A DNA stretch of 64,000 bases, from positions 27,514 through 91,513 of the forward strand of contig NZ_JACFYF010000014.1 in the NCBI RefSeq assembly GCF_014050145.1. The letters run 5' to 3'. Positions 38,299 through 45,821 of this stretch are shown here, piece after piece. Below the pieces are notes generated by a model, which saw only the letters and a program-made list of their open reading frames with translations, made no database searches and had not been told where the DNA came from. How positions within the stretch are numbered: position 1 is the first letter of the stretch; the number at the start of each line of letters is the position of its first letter. The translations under genes and the position numbers were made by a program. This stretch comes from Vibrio marinisediminis. GTDB taxonomy: Bacteria; Pseudomonadota; Gammaproteobacteria; Enterobacterales; Vibrionaceae.

Positions 38299-39654
38299 TT
38301 AGCGCATGGTAACAAATTCCTCAGAACCCGTTGGGTGGATGGCGACAACTGCATCGAAATCTTCTTTGGTTGCGCCCATTTTCATTGCAACGCCAAAACC
38401 TTGGATCATTTCATCGATGGCAAAACCAATACCGTGCAGACCAACAACTTTTTCATCTTCACCGGCACAAACCAGCTTCATTTTGCATGGTTGACGATGT
38501 TGAGTGACAGCCGTGTACATTGCGGTAAAGCTTGAAGTGTAAACCTTCACATTCTCTTCGCCATATTGTGCAATCGCTTCTGGCTCAGAAAGACCAATCG
38601 TGCCGATTGGTGGGTGGCTAAACACAACCGTTGGAACTAAGTTGTAATCCATTTTTGCGTTGGTCTTGTTGTTGAATAGGCGCTCAGACAACTGACGACC
38701 CGCTTTTACTGCTACTGGTGTTAGCTCAATGCCACCTTCCATGATATCGCCAACACAGTAGATGCCTTTTACGTTGGTTTGCTGATATTCATCGACTTTG
38801 ATGTAGCCATGATCGTTCGTTGCTACGCCCGTTGCGCTGAGGTTGATCGCGTCAGTAGCAGGGTGACGACCGATTGCCCAAATTAGTTGGTCAACGTTTT
38901 GGCTTTCACCGTTTTCTAAGTGCAATGTTAGGCTGCCGTCGGCTTCTTTTACTACTTGTTTTGGTACCGAGTGGGTATGCAGTGCTGGACCTTCTGCGTT
39001 CATCACTTCAACCAAAGTCTCAATGATCATTGGGTCAAAGCTACGTAGAGGTGACTCTTTACGACAGAATAGATGCGTCTCTGTGCCAAGTGCACTAAGC
39101 ACACCTGCAATTTCAACCGCAATGTAACCTGCGCCAACCACAGCAACACGTTTTGGCTGTTCAGCCAAGTCAAAGAAGCCGTTTGAGTCGATGCCGTATT
39201 CTGCGCCAGGAATATTAGGAATCGTTGGACGCCCGCCGACTGCAATTAGGATATGGTCGGCAGTGTACTGCTCACCGTCTACCTCAACCGTGTTCTCATC
39301 AATAAAGGTAGCAAAGCCCTTAATCACGTTTACTTTGTTGTTGCCGAGCACGCGATCGTAAGATTGGTGAATGCGTCCAATGTAAGCTTGGCGGTTTTCA
39401 ATCAGCTTGCTCCAATCAAAGCCTTTTACTTCAACATCAAAGCCGTAGTCTGCCGAGTATAGGTTGATGGCTTCTGCAACCTGAGCACCATGCCACATCA
39501 CTTTTTTCGGCACACAACCTACGTTAACGCAGGTGCCGCCAAGATCTTTTGCTTCAATAAGAGCTACTTTAGCGCCGTACATAGCCGCACGGTTTGCTGA
39601 TGCAATACCGCCACTACCGCCACCAATACAGATATAGTCAAAATGAGTCGCCAT
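38299..39654 (-). CDS. gor: Glutathione reductase
   Basis: FAD-dependent, NADPH-using reduction of glutathione disulfide in the cytosol. 451 residues with FAD loop [16 protein letters not shown], redox-active disulfide [18 protein letters not shown] loop [14 protein letters not shown], and the C-terminal active-site [12 protein letters not shown] with the His-Glu pair. The start at 39654 ([13 protein letters not shown]) has GGAG six bases upstream; an ATG four codons before it does not. Upstream lies rlmJ on the same strand, with a terminator-like hairpin between them. Confidence 0.97.
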   Translation of the reverse strand: MATHFDYICIGGGSGGIASANRAAMYGAKVALIEAKDLGGTCVNVGCVPKKVMWHGAQVAEAINLYSADYGFDVEVKGFDWSKLIENRQAYIGRIHQSYDRVLGNNKVNVIKGFATFIDENTVEVDGEQYTADHILIAVGGRPTIPNIPGAEYGIDSNGFFDLAEQPKRVAVVGAGYIAVEIAGVLSALGTETHLFCRKESPLRSFDPMIIETLVEVMNAEGPALHTHSVPKQVVKEADGSLTLHLENGESQNVDQLIWAIGRHPATDAINLSATGVATNDHGYIKVDEYQQTNVKGIYCVGDIMEGGIELTPVAVKAGRQLSERLFNNKTNAKMDYNLVPTVVFSHPPIGTIGLSEPEAIAQYGEENVKVYTSSFTAMYTAVTQHRQPCKMKLVCAGEDEKVVGLHGIGFAIDEMIQGFGVAMKMGATKEDFDAVVAIHPTGSEEFVTMR

Positions 39655-39733
39655 TACTTTCTCCAATAAGTGTTAGGGGAAGACATTGTCTTCGGCTCCC
39701 TGCATTAATTTTTATATTCCATAATGATAATAA

Positions 39734-39761
39734 GGGCAGATTGGTTGAACTCAATCTGCCC
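39734..39761 (-). terminator. Hairpin between rlmJ and gor
   Basis: GGGCAGATTG / CAATCTGCCC, ten-base arms; a T-rich but interrupted tract follows on the minus strand. Probably the rlmJ terminator. Confidence 0.65.
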
Positions 39762-39776
39762 TGCTAAATTTTGCGT

Positions 39777-40616
39777 TTATTCCGGCACAATCCAATCGAC
39801 TTTCCAGTGACCTGTCGCTGGTGCTATCGCTTCTTTTAGGAAAGGCAGAATTTCTTTCATTTGGTTTTCCAGCATCCAAGGTGGATTGATAACAATCATC
39901 CCTGAAGCGGTCATACCGCGCTCGTTAGTATCAGGTGATACACCAAGCTCAATTTGAAGAATTTTACGAATTCCGAGACCTTCTAAGCCTTCAATCATAT
40001 CTTCGATATCACAGCGGTTAACCACTGGGTACCAAATCGCATAAATACCCGTCGCCCAACGTTTATGGCTTTGGTAAATCGCTTGCACCACGTCGCGGTA
40101 TTCTTTTGCTAGCTCGTATGGTGGATCAATCAGCACCAAACCACGACGCTCTTGCGGTGGTAGGCTGCCTTTTAGACGCTTAAAGCCATCTTCTTTATAG
40201 ATGCTCACTTGGCGATCGCGGTGGAACTCTTGTTCTAACAGCGGGTGATCGGCTGGATGAAGTTCTGTTAGCACCATACGGTCTTGTGAGCGGATTTGCG
40301 CACGAGCAACACGAGGTGAACCTGGGTAGTAACGTAGATTCTCACCGTTGTTCAATGTTTTGATTGAATCGATGTAGCTTGCGATCTCTTCAGGAATGTT
40401 CGGGTTGTCCCAAATGCGAGCAATGCCTTGTTTGTATTCGCCAGTTTTCTCAGACCACTCATGAGTTAAGTCGTAACGACCAACACCTGAATGGGTATCG
40501 TGGTAAACAAAAGGCTTATCTTTTTGCTTTAGCGCATCAAGAATAAGGCTTTGCACAATGTGCTTAACGACGTCGGCATGGTTGCCAGCATGAAAACTGT
40601 GACGATAACTCAGCAA
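39777..40616 (-). CDS. rlmJ: 23S rRNA (adenine2030-N6)-methyltransferase RlmJ
   Basis: Methylates A2030 in 23S rRNA using SAM. 279 residues with the characteristic N-terminus MLSYRHSFHAGNHADVVKHIV, the HDTHSGVGRYDL region and the N6-adenine methyltransferase motif DPPYE (in LVLIDPPYELAKEY). Divergent from prlC. The gor-rlmJ-prlC neighbourhood is the same set as in E. coli. Confidence 0.96.
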   Translation of the reverse strand: MLSYRHSFHAGNHADVVKHIVQSLILDALKQKDKPFVYHDTHSGVGRYDLTHEWSEKTGEYKQGIARIWDNPNIPEEIASYIDSIKTLNNGENLRYYPGSPRVARAQIRSQDRMVLTELHPADHPLLEQEFHRDRQVSIYKEDGFKRLKGSLPPQERRGLVLIDPPYELAKEYRDVVQAIYQSHKRWATGIYAIWYPVVNRCDIEDMIEGLEGLGIRKILQIELGVSPDTNERGMTASGMIVINPPWMLENQMKEILPFLKEAIAPATGHWKVDWIVPE

Positions 40617-40886
40617 GGGACACTCTCAACGGTCTTTTAGACCATAGTCATAGGATTAATAATACGGCTTAGTATATACCCAAGTTTATCCAAGATGCAG
40701 TATTTGCCTTATTGAGCTTGTTTCGGCTCAGTGAAGAAATTTAATCGCTGTTTATACAAGCTTGTGACCATAATCATCTAGGCACCTATTGAAAATCACT
40801 TAACTTACCTATATTTAACTAAGATGTGATTATTAAAGAAAAGACGAACTCGTCAGTTCGCTTTGTGCAAACAAAAGGAATGCATT

Positions 40887-42929
40887 ATGTCTAATCCGCT
40901 TCTTACCTTTACCGACTTACCGCCGTTCTCGCAAATCAAGCCTGAGCACATCAAGCCAGCAGTCGAGCAAGCGATTAGTGATTGCCGCGACAAGATTGAA
41001 CAAGTATTGGCAAACAGTAGCGAGCCGACTTGGGATACGATTATTGTGCCAATCGAAGAGGTGGATGACCGCTTAAGCCGTATTTGGTCACCCGTAAGCC
41101 ATATGAATTCAGTGATGAACAGTGATGAATTGCGTGAAGCGTATGAAAGCTGTTTACCAATTTTATCTGAGTACGGCACTTGGGTTGGTCAGCACAAAGG
41201 TTTGTTTGATGCTTACAAGGCAATCAAAGCGAGCGACGCGTTTGTAACACTAAATCAAGCGCAGCAAAAAACCATTACCGATGCACTGCGTGACTTTGAG
41301 TTATCTGGCATTGGTTTGCCAACCGAAGAGCAGCGCCGCTATGGTGAAATTAGTAAGCGCATGTCTGAGTTAGGCTCTCAGTTTTCTAATAATGTGTTGG
41401 ATGCCACCATGGGTTGGACTAAGCACATTACCGATGAAAACGATCTCGCAGGTATGCCAGAATCGGCATTGGCAGCAGCACAAGCAGCGGCGCAATCTAA
41501 AGAGTTAGAAGGTTACTTGCTGACGTTAGATATTCCATCTTACCTGCCAGTGATGACTTACTGTGACAACCAAGCACTGCGCCAAGAGCTGTATGAAGCG
41601 TATGTGACTCGCGCTTCAGATCGTGGTCCAAACGCGGGCAAGTGGGATAACAGCGAAATCATCGCAGAGAAGCTAAAACTGCGTCATGAAATTGCACGTA
41701 TGCTCGGCTTTGGCACTTACAGTGAAAAATCGCTAGCAACCAAAATGGCAGAAACGCCAGAGCAAGTGCTTGGGTTCCTAAATGACCTAGCAACCAAAGC
41801 GAAGCCGCAAGGTGAACGTGAAGTTGAAGAGCTGCGTCAGTTTGCGAAGAGTGAGTGCGGTGTAGAAGAGTTAAACCTGTGGGATATCGCTTACTACAGC
41901 GAGAAGCAAAAGCAGAATCTATTCCAAATTTCTGATGAAGAGCTACGCCCTTACTTCCCTGAAGAAAAAGCCGTCAGTGGTCTGTTTGAAGTGCTCAATC
42001 GTGTCTTCGGCATGCAAGTGACAGAGCGTCAAGGTATTGATACTTGGCATGAGTCAGTGCGCTTCTTCGATATCTTTGATGGTGAAAACACACTACGTGG
42101 CAGCTTCTACTTAGATTTATACGCACGTGAACATAAACGTGGTGGTGCGTGGATGGACGACTGTCGTGGTCGCCGCATTACTCAATCTGGTGAGTTACAA
42201 ACCCCCGTTGCGTACCTAACATGTAACTTCAATAAGCCAGTAGGTAACAAACCAGCACTGTTTACTCATGATGAAGTGGTAACCCTGTTCCACGAGTTTG
42301 GTCACGGTATTCACCATATGCTGACTCAAGTGGACGCGGGTGCTGTTTCTGGTATTAACGGTGTGCCTTGGGATGCTGTTGAGCTACCAAGCCAGTTCCT
42401 AGAAAACTGGTGCTGGGAAGAAGAGGCGCTGGCATTTATCTCTGGTCACTACGAAACCGGTGAGCCACTACCAAAAGAGATGCTTGATAAAATGCTCGCG
42501 GCGAAAAACTTCCAATCAGCGATGTTTATTTTGCGTCAGCTTGAGTTTGGATTGTTCGATTTCACCCTGCACACAGAATACGATCCTGAAGTGGGACCTC
42601 GTGTATTAGATACGCTAGCAGAGGTGAAAGCCAAAGTAGCGGTATTGCCAGGTTTAGAATGGAACCGTTTCTCGCACAGCTTTAGCCATATCTTTGCTGG
42701 TGGATACAGTGCGGGTTACTACAGCTACTTATGGGCAGAGCTACTCTCTTCAGATGCATTCTCACGTTTCGAAGAAGAAGGTATCTTCAACAAAGAAACC
42801 GGCGCTAGTTTCCTTAATAACATCTTAGAGATGGGTGGCAGTGAAGAGCCAATGGAGCTGTTTAAACGCTTTAGAGGTCGTGAGCCACAGATTGATGCAT
42901 TACTTCGCCACTCCGGCATCATCGCTTAA
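40887..42929 (+). CDS. prlC: Oligopeptidase A
   Basis: Cytosolic M3-family zinc metallopeptidase that degrades signal peptides and other short peptides. 680 residues, with the zinc motif HEFGHG (in VTLFHEFGHGIHHML) and the downstream Glu ligand region WDAVELPSQFLENW. The start at 40887 (MSNPLLTFTDLPPF) follows AAAGGA by a normal distance; an in-frame ATG eight codons upstream lies before that site. E. coli has rsmJ next to it; here the gene is followed by an ERIC-like repeat and a terminator. Confidence 0.97.
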   Translation: MSNPLLTFTDLPPFSQIKPEHIKPAVEQAISDCRDKIEQVLANSSEPTWDTIIVPIEEVDDRLSRIWSPVSHMNSVMNSDELREAYESCLPILSEYGTWVGQHKGLFDAYKAIKASDAFVTLNQAQQKTITDALRDFELSGIGLPTEEQRRYGEISKRMSELGSQFSNNVLDATMGWTKHITDENDLAGMPESALAAAQAAAQSKELEGYLLTLDIPSYLPVMTYCDNQALRQELYEAYVTRASDRGPNAGKWDNSEIIAEKLKLRHEIARMLGFGTYSEKSLATKMAETPEQVLGFLNDLATKAKPQGEREVEELRQFAKSECGVEELNLWDIAYYSEKQKQNLFQISDEELRPYFPEEKAVSGLFEVLNRVFGMQVTERQGIDTWHESVRFFDIFDGENTLRGSFYLDLYAREHKRGGAWMDDCRGRRITQSGELQTPVAYLTCNFNKPVGNKPALFTHDEVVTLFHEFGHGIHHMLTQVDAGAVSGINGVPWDAVELPSQFLENWCWEEEALAFISGHYETGEPLPKEMLDKMLAAKNFQSAMFILRQLEFGLFDFTLHTEYDPEVGPRVLDTLAEVKAKVAVLPGLEWNRFSHSFSHIFAGGYSAGYYSYLWAELLSSDAFSRFEEEGIFNKETGASFLNNILEMGGSEEPMELFKRFRGREPQIDALLRHSGIIA

Positions 42930-42934
42930 TCCTC

Positions 42935-43069
42935 TTCGTATTTGAGTTTTCTGCGTTGTTAGCGTCAGTTTCGCTTCTAGTCACATAGTTTTCTATGCTC
43001 CTAGATAGCTCAACTTTGCTGCCTAGCAGAAACTCTCAACTACTTTGAGAATTGAGTTTAGATACGAAC
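42935..43069 (+). repeat. ERIC-like intergenic repeat, copy A
   Basis: Flanked by TTCGTAT and its inverse ATACGAA. The centre has the imperfect hairpin CACATAGTTTTCTATGCTCC, and the stretch GCTCCTAGATAGCTCA / GCTGCCTAGCAGAAACTC aligns with the conserved right half of enterobacterial ERIC. The core 42951-43038 matches, in reverse orientation, the element at 48321-48408. Confidence 0.65.
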
Positions 43070-43070
43070 A

Positions 43071-43095
43071 AAAGCCTTCCGTTTGGAAGGCTTTT
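43071..43095. terminator. Terminator after prlC (and the bufferin operon)
   Basis: AAAGCCTTCC, GTTT loop, GGAAGGCTTT followed by T. Confidence 0.85.
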
Positions 43096-43137
43096 TGCTA
43101 TGTGGGGTATTTGGTTTTTTTTTGTGTGTGGGGGGGG

Positions 43138-43587
43138 TTAGCTTTGTAGTTTGCTTTTAATCAGCTTATCGGCAGAGATTGGTCCCGGTCCCCACACGAT
43201 GACGATGAGGATCATCAAGCCCCATAATTGGTGGTCATAAAAGCCTTGTTCCCACAAAACAGGGTAAGAGACAACGGCGATGATATTAAACACAAATAAG
43301 ATAGCCGCCATGGGGCGAGTGAATAACCCGAGCGCGAGGAATATCGGTAAAATTAGCTCGGCGGCAGTACCCATATAAGCCGCAAGCTCCCATGGTAATA
43401 ACGGAACTTGGTATTCCAGTTCAAACAAATACAGTGTGCTGTCCCAAGTGGCAATTTTTACCAAACCAGAGTTGAAGAAAACCCAAGCAACCCATAAACG
43501 ACAAAACAGTAGCAGTAGCGGTACGAACATACATTGCAGTTTGCCTACCAGGTCATCATAGGTCTCAATCATGTTTTTTGTTGTCAT
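43138..43587 (-). CDS. DoxX-family membrane protein of the bufferin operon
   Basis: A 149-residue inner-membrane protein with four hydrophobic helices and the DoxX pattern (LFCRLWVAWVFFNSGLVKI, AELILPIFLALGLFTRPMAAILF). DoxX proteins are common fourth genes in DUF692-dependent RiPP operons, where they may take part in redox or export steps; the role here is inferred. It starts 16 bases after the DUF2063 gene. Its TAA stop is followed immediately on the minus strand by eight C and then a CA/A9 tract. Confidence 0.88.
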   Translation of the reverse strand: MTTKNMIETYDDLVGKLQCMFVPLLLLFCRLWVAWVFFNSGLVKIATWDSTLYLFELEYQVPLLPWELAAYMGTAAELILPIFLALGLFTRPMAAILFVFNIIAVVSYPVLWEQGFYDHQLWGLMILIVIVWGPGPISADKLIKSKLQS

Positions 43588-43603
43588 GGTTATCTCCTAA
43601 ATA

Positions 43604-44374
43604 CTATTCGCTTGCCAATTGAGCTGGTAACGAAAATCCGGCAAGTAAATTGAGTTCGATGATTTTATTCAGCGCGCTGAGGCAGTGTGGTTCTATGCCA
43701 CCGAGTGTGAGCTGTTGGCGGAAACCATCAAGTAATTGATAGCTATGTTTATCCAGCGCCAGGCTCCAAACCTCTCCTGATTCATTACAAGCACAGACCC
43801 CTTGCTGAGTTTGTTGAATATCCAAACTTGAGAGTTGTTCATCGTGATGGTTTATTGCTTGTTGTAACGCATAAACGGCAAAAGGACTGGTAAGCAATAC
43901 GACATCAGGGTGTAGGTGAAAGCGGATATTAGTGTGTTGCTCTGTGGGGATATGAGCTAAGTCTGCTAACTCGTATTGAACGGAATTATTGCGTGAAAAG
44001 AGCTGCTGGCTCATATCAAGTGACCACTCAAAACGCGCCACTTCCGCAATATAAGGCGCCGCTTGCATCACCGCTTCAAACTGTCGCAGTGATTGGTCAA
44101 AGTGTTCACCATAGTGAGTAACATCACCACGAGTTAAAGGCTGATTGAGTACGTGATGACGGGCAATTTGAGCAAAGCACTCATCCCCGAGCAGTGCTTG
44201 TACCATGGGGTAAGTAGCCTGCAAAACTTCACTTAAACTGATGATGAAGTTATTCCGATAGATTTGCATTCGTTCGTCAGCACTAAATACGTCGCTAACA
44301 ATGGAACACTCTTCACCACTAGCTTGGTAGTGGAGGGCGCGGGAAAACTGATGCTGAAGATCGGCGAGATTCAT
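43604..44374 (-). CDS. MNIO partner protein, DUF2063 (BufC/HvfC type)
   Basis: A 256-residue protein of the DUF2063 (putative DNA-binding domain) family. N-terminal region MNLADLQHQFSRALHYQASG and the motif MQIYRNNFIISLSEVLQATYPMVQALLGDECF are typical. Despite the Pfam name, such proteins work as partners of the DUF692 oxidase and help bind the precursor peptide. Its start overlaps the stop of the oxidase gene (ATGA), so the two are translationally coupled. Second modification gene of the operon. Confidence 0.87.
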   Translation of the reverse strand: MNLADLQHQFSRALHYQASGEECSIVSDVFSADERMQIYRNNFIISLSEVLQATYPMVQALLGDECFAQIARHHVLNQPLTRGDVTHYGEHFDQSLRQFEAVMQAAPYIAEVARFEWSLDMSQQLFSRNNSVQYELADLAHIPTEQHTNIRFHLHPDVVLLTSPFAVYALQQAINHHDEQLSSLDIQQTQQGVCACNESGEVWSLALDKHSYQLLDGFRQQLTLGGIEPHCLSALNKIIELNLLAGFSLPAQLASE

Positions 44375-45231
44375 GATGCCTCCCTTGCAACATTGCGCTC
44401 TATGCTATGTACAATCGAACTGGCTTTTGCGGCCTCAGATAGTAGAACGTCAGGTTCCGGAATATCCAAATCCCACTCAATTAATGTATGTCTCGCACCA
44501 TGCTGAGCCACCCATGATTGAAACAACTGCCAAACTTCATCGCTGACTGGACGGCTGTGTGTATCTATCCATATTTCGCCTTTATCGAGTTGTTTTACCG
44601 TAAAGCCTGCCAAATGAATTTCATCCACGGCATCTGCAGGAATACCTTGTAAATATTGGTGCGCGGTAAAACCATGGTTAAATGCTGAGACATGGATATT
44701 GTTAAAGTCGAGCAGTAATCGGCACTGTGTGCGTTGTTGAACCTCAGCCAGGAAGTCCCATTCAGCAATCGTAGAGTGGGTAAATTTGAGATAGCTGGAT
44801 GGGTTCTCAATCAGCATTGGGCGTTTCAGTGCATCTTGTACTTCCAGTACATTACGGCAAAAAACATCCAGCGCCTCTTCGGTGTATGGCAGTGGTAGTA
44901 AATCATTAAAGTAGTGACCACCGTTTTCACTCCAGCTTAGGTGATCAGAAACTAATATCGGCTCTATCTCATTGACTAGCAAGCCAAGTTGTTGAAGATG
45001 TTGGCGGTTAATGCGCTCAACACTGCCAAGTGATAAACCTATTCCATGACAACTAATTTGGTATTGCTGACGAATTTTTCGTAGTTGTTGTCGAGCAATA
45101 GAATCGGGCTTGAAGTAATTCTCACTGTGGATCTCTAACCAAGAGAGTTGCGCAGGCTCGGTTAAAAAGTAGTCCAGATGTGGTGCGCGTAGACCGATAC
45201 CGATAAGCGGGTGTTGAGTGGCTGAAGTCAC
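44371..45231 (-). CDS. Multinuclear non-heme iron oxidase, DUF692 (BufB/HvfB type)
   Basis: A 286-residue TIM-barrel enzyme of the MNIO family (DUF692), which uses two or three irons to oxidise cysteines of a precursor peptide into heterocycles. The His/Glu/Asp ligand motifs are in order: WLEIHSENYF, ISCHGIGLSLGS, ILVSDHLSW, MLIENPSSYL, LLLDFNNIHVSAFNHG, DEIHLAGF, WIDTHSRPV, LIEWD. All look intact. Lies 78 bp after the precursor gene. The most probable product is a copper-binding bufferin; the exact chemistry on this peptide is inferred from the family. Confidence 0.9.
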   Translation of the reverse strand: MTSATQHPLIGIGLRAPHLDYFLTEPAQLSWLEIHSENYFKPDSIARQQLRKIRQQYQISCHGIGLSLGSVERINRQHLQQLGLLVNEIEPILVSDHLSWSENGGHYFNDLLPLPYTEEALDVFCRNVLEVQDALKRPMLIENPSSYLKFTHSTIAEWDFLAEVQQRTQCRLLLDFNNIHVSAFNHGFTAHQYLQGIPADAVDEIHLAGFTVKQLDKGEIWIDTHSRPVSDEVWQLFQSWVAQHGARHTLIEWDLDIPEPDVLLSEAAKASSIVHSIERNVAREAS

Positions 45232-45309
45232 AAGTTATCCCTAACGAAATGAAGTAGATGTAGAGGGCGCGCGCCGGTTGAGCAGCAGCGCGCCAAACTC
45301 ATATGACGG

Positions 45310-45564
45310 TTACTCGGTGCTACCACCGGCAAGTTTGTCGCATAGCCCTTTAGGAACAACTACGAATGCATCTTTCTGGTTATCTTCTTTGGCTGTACCA
45401 GCGCAAGAACTGGTTTTTGTTGCACAGTCGTTTTTGCCTGCTTTAGCCACGCCATAGCACTTTTCCTTTTCTGCTGCGACCGCTGGTGCTGCGGTTAGCA
45501 TAGTGCCGCCTAGGGCAACTAGACCAGTGATAGCAGCAGTTACAGCAAGATTAGACTTTTTCAT
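45310..45564 (-). CDS. Bufferin-type RiPP precursor (DUF2282, BufA1 type)
   Basis: An 84-residue exported precursor: signal peptide (residues 1-31, ending TAAPAVAA) followed by a small soluble core with four cysteines at 36, 47, 54 and 75 ([20 protein letters not shown]). This is the DUF2282 pattern; members are modified by a DUF692 oxidase and bind copper in the periplasm. The start at 45564 has GAGGA eight bases upstream; a longer frame from 45627 would put 21 residues before the signal peptide. First gene of the operon; its promoter lies in the 160-bp gap shared with uvrD. No sigma factor/anti-sigma pair accompanies the operon here. Confidence 0.88.
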   Translation of the reverse strand: MKKSNLAVTAAITGLVALGGTMLTAAPAVAAEKEKCYGVAKAGKNDCATKTSSCAGTAKEDNQKDAFVVVPKGLCDKLAGGSTE

Positions 45565-45781
45565 AGTAATTTCCTCAGACTGATTTCCTTTGATTAAAAT
45601 TGGCAACCTGTTCAATGGATTGCTCACTTAAAAAGATAGATAAGTGAGGAAAAAACTTTCAATAAAAAATAAATGAGATTAAAAAAACAGCAATCCGTGT
45701 GCTTAATGCTATGAAAAGTAACAGTAAAAAAAATGGAAAAAATTTATCCCAATTGTGGTCAAATCCAGCATCTGTTTAGGT

Positions 45782-45811
45782 TATAATCAACTTTTATGTA
45801 TAAATAACCAG
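45782..45811 (+). promoter_or_regulatory. uvrD promoter with LexA (SOS) box
   Basis: A consensus -10 TATAAT (45782-45787) is followed by ATGTATAAATAACCAG (45796-45811), which matches the E. coli uvrD LexA box CTGTATATATACCCAG at 13 of 16 positions. The box covers the transcription start. SOS control of uvrD is expected. Confidence 0.7.
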
Positions 45812-45821
45812 TAGCTTAGCC

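Noticed and set aside
39721-39734. Fur-box-like ATAATGATAATAAG between rlmJ and gor
   Set aside because: Only half of the consensus, and it coincides with the T-rich tail of a minus-strand terminator.
43115-43137. Phase-variable contingency locus at the T9/G8 tracts
   Set aside because: The tracts lie just outside the reading frame of the neighbouring gene, so slippage would not switch it.
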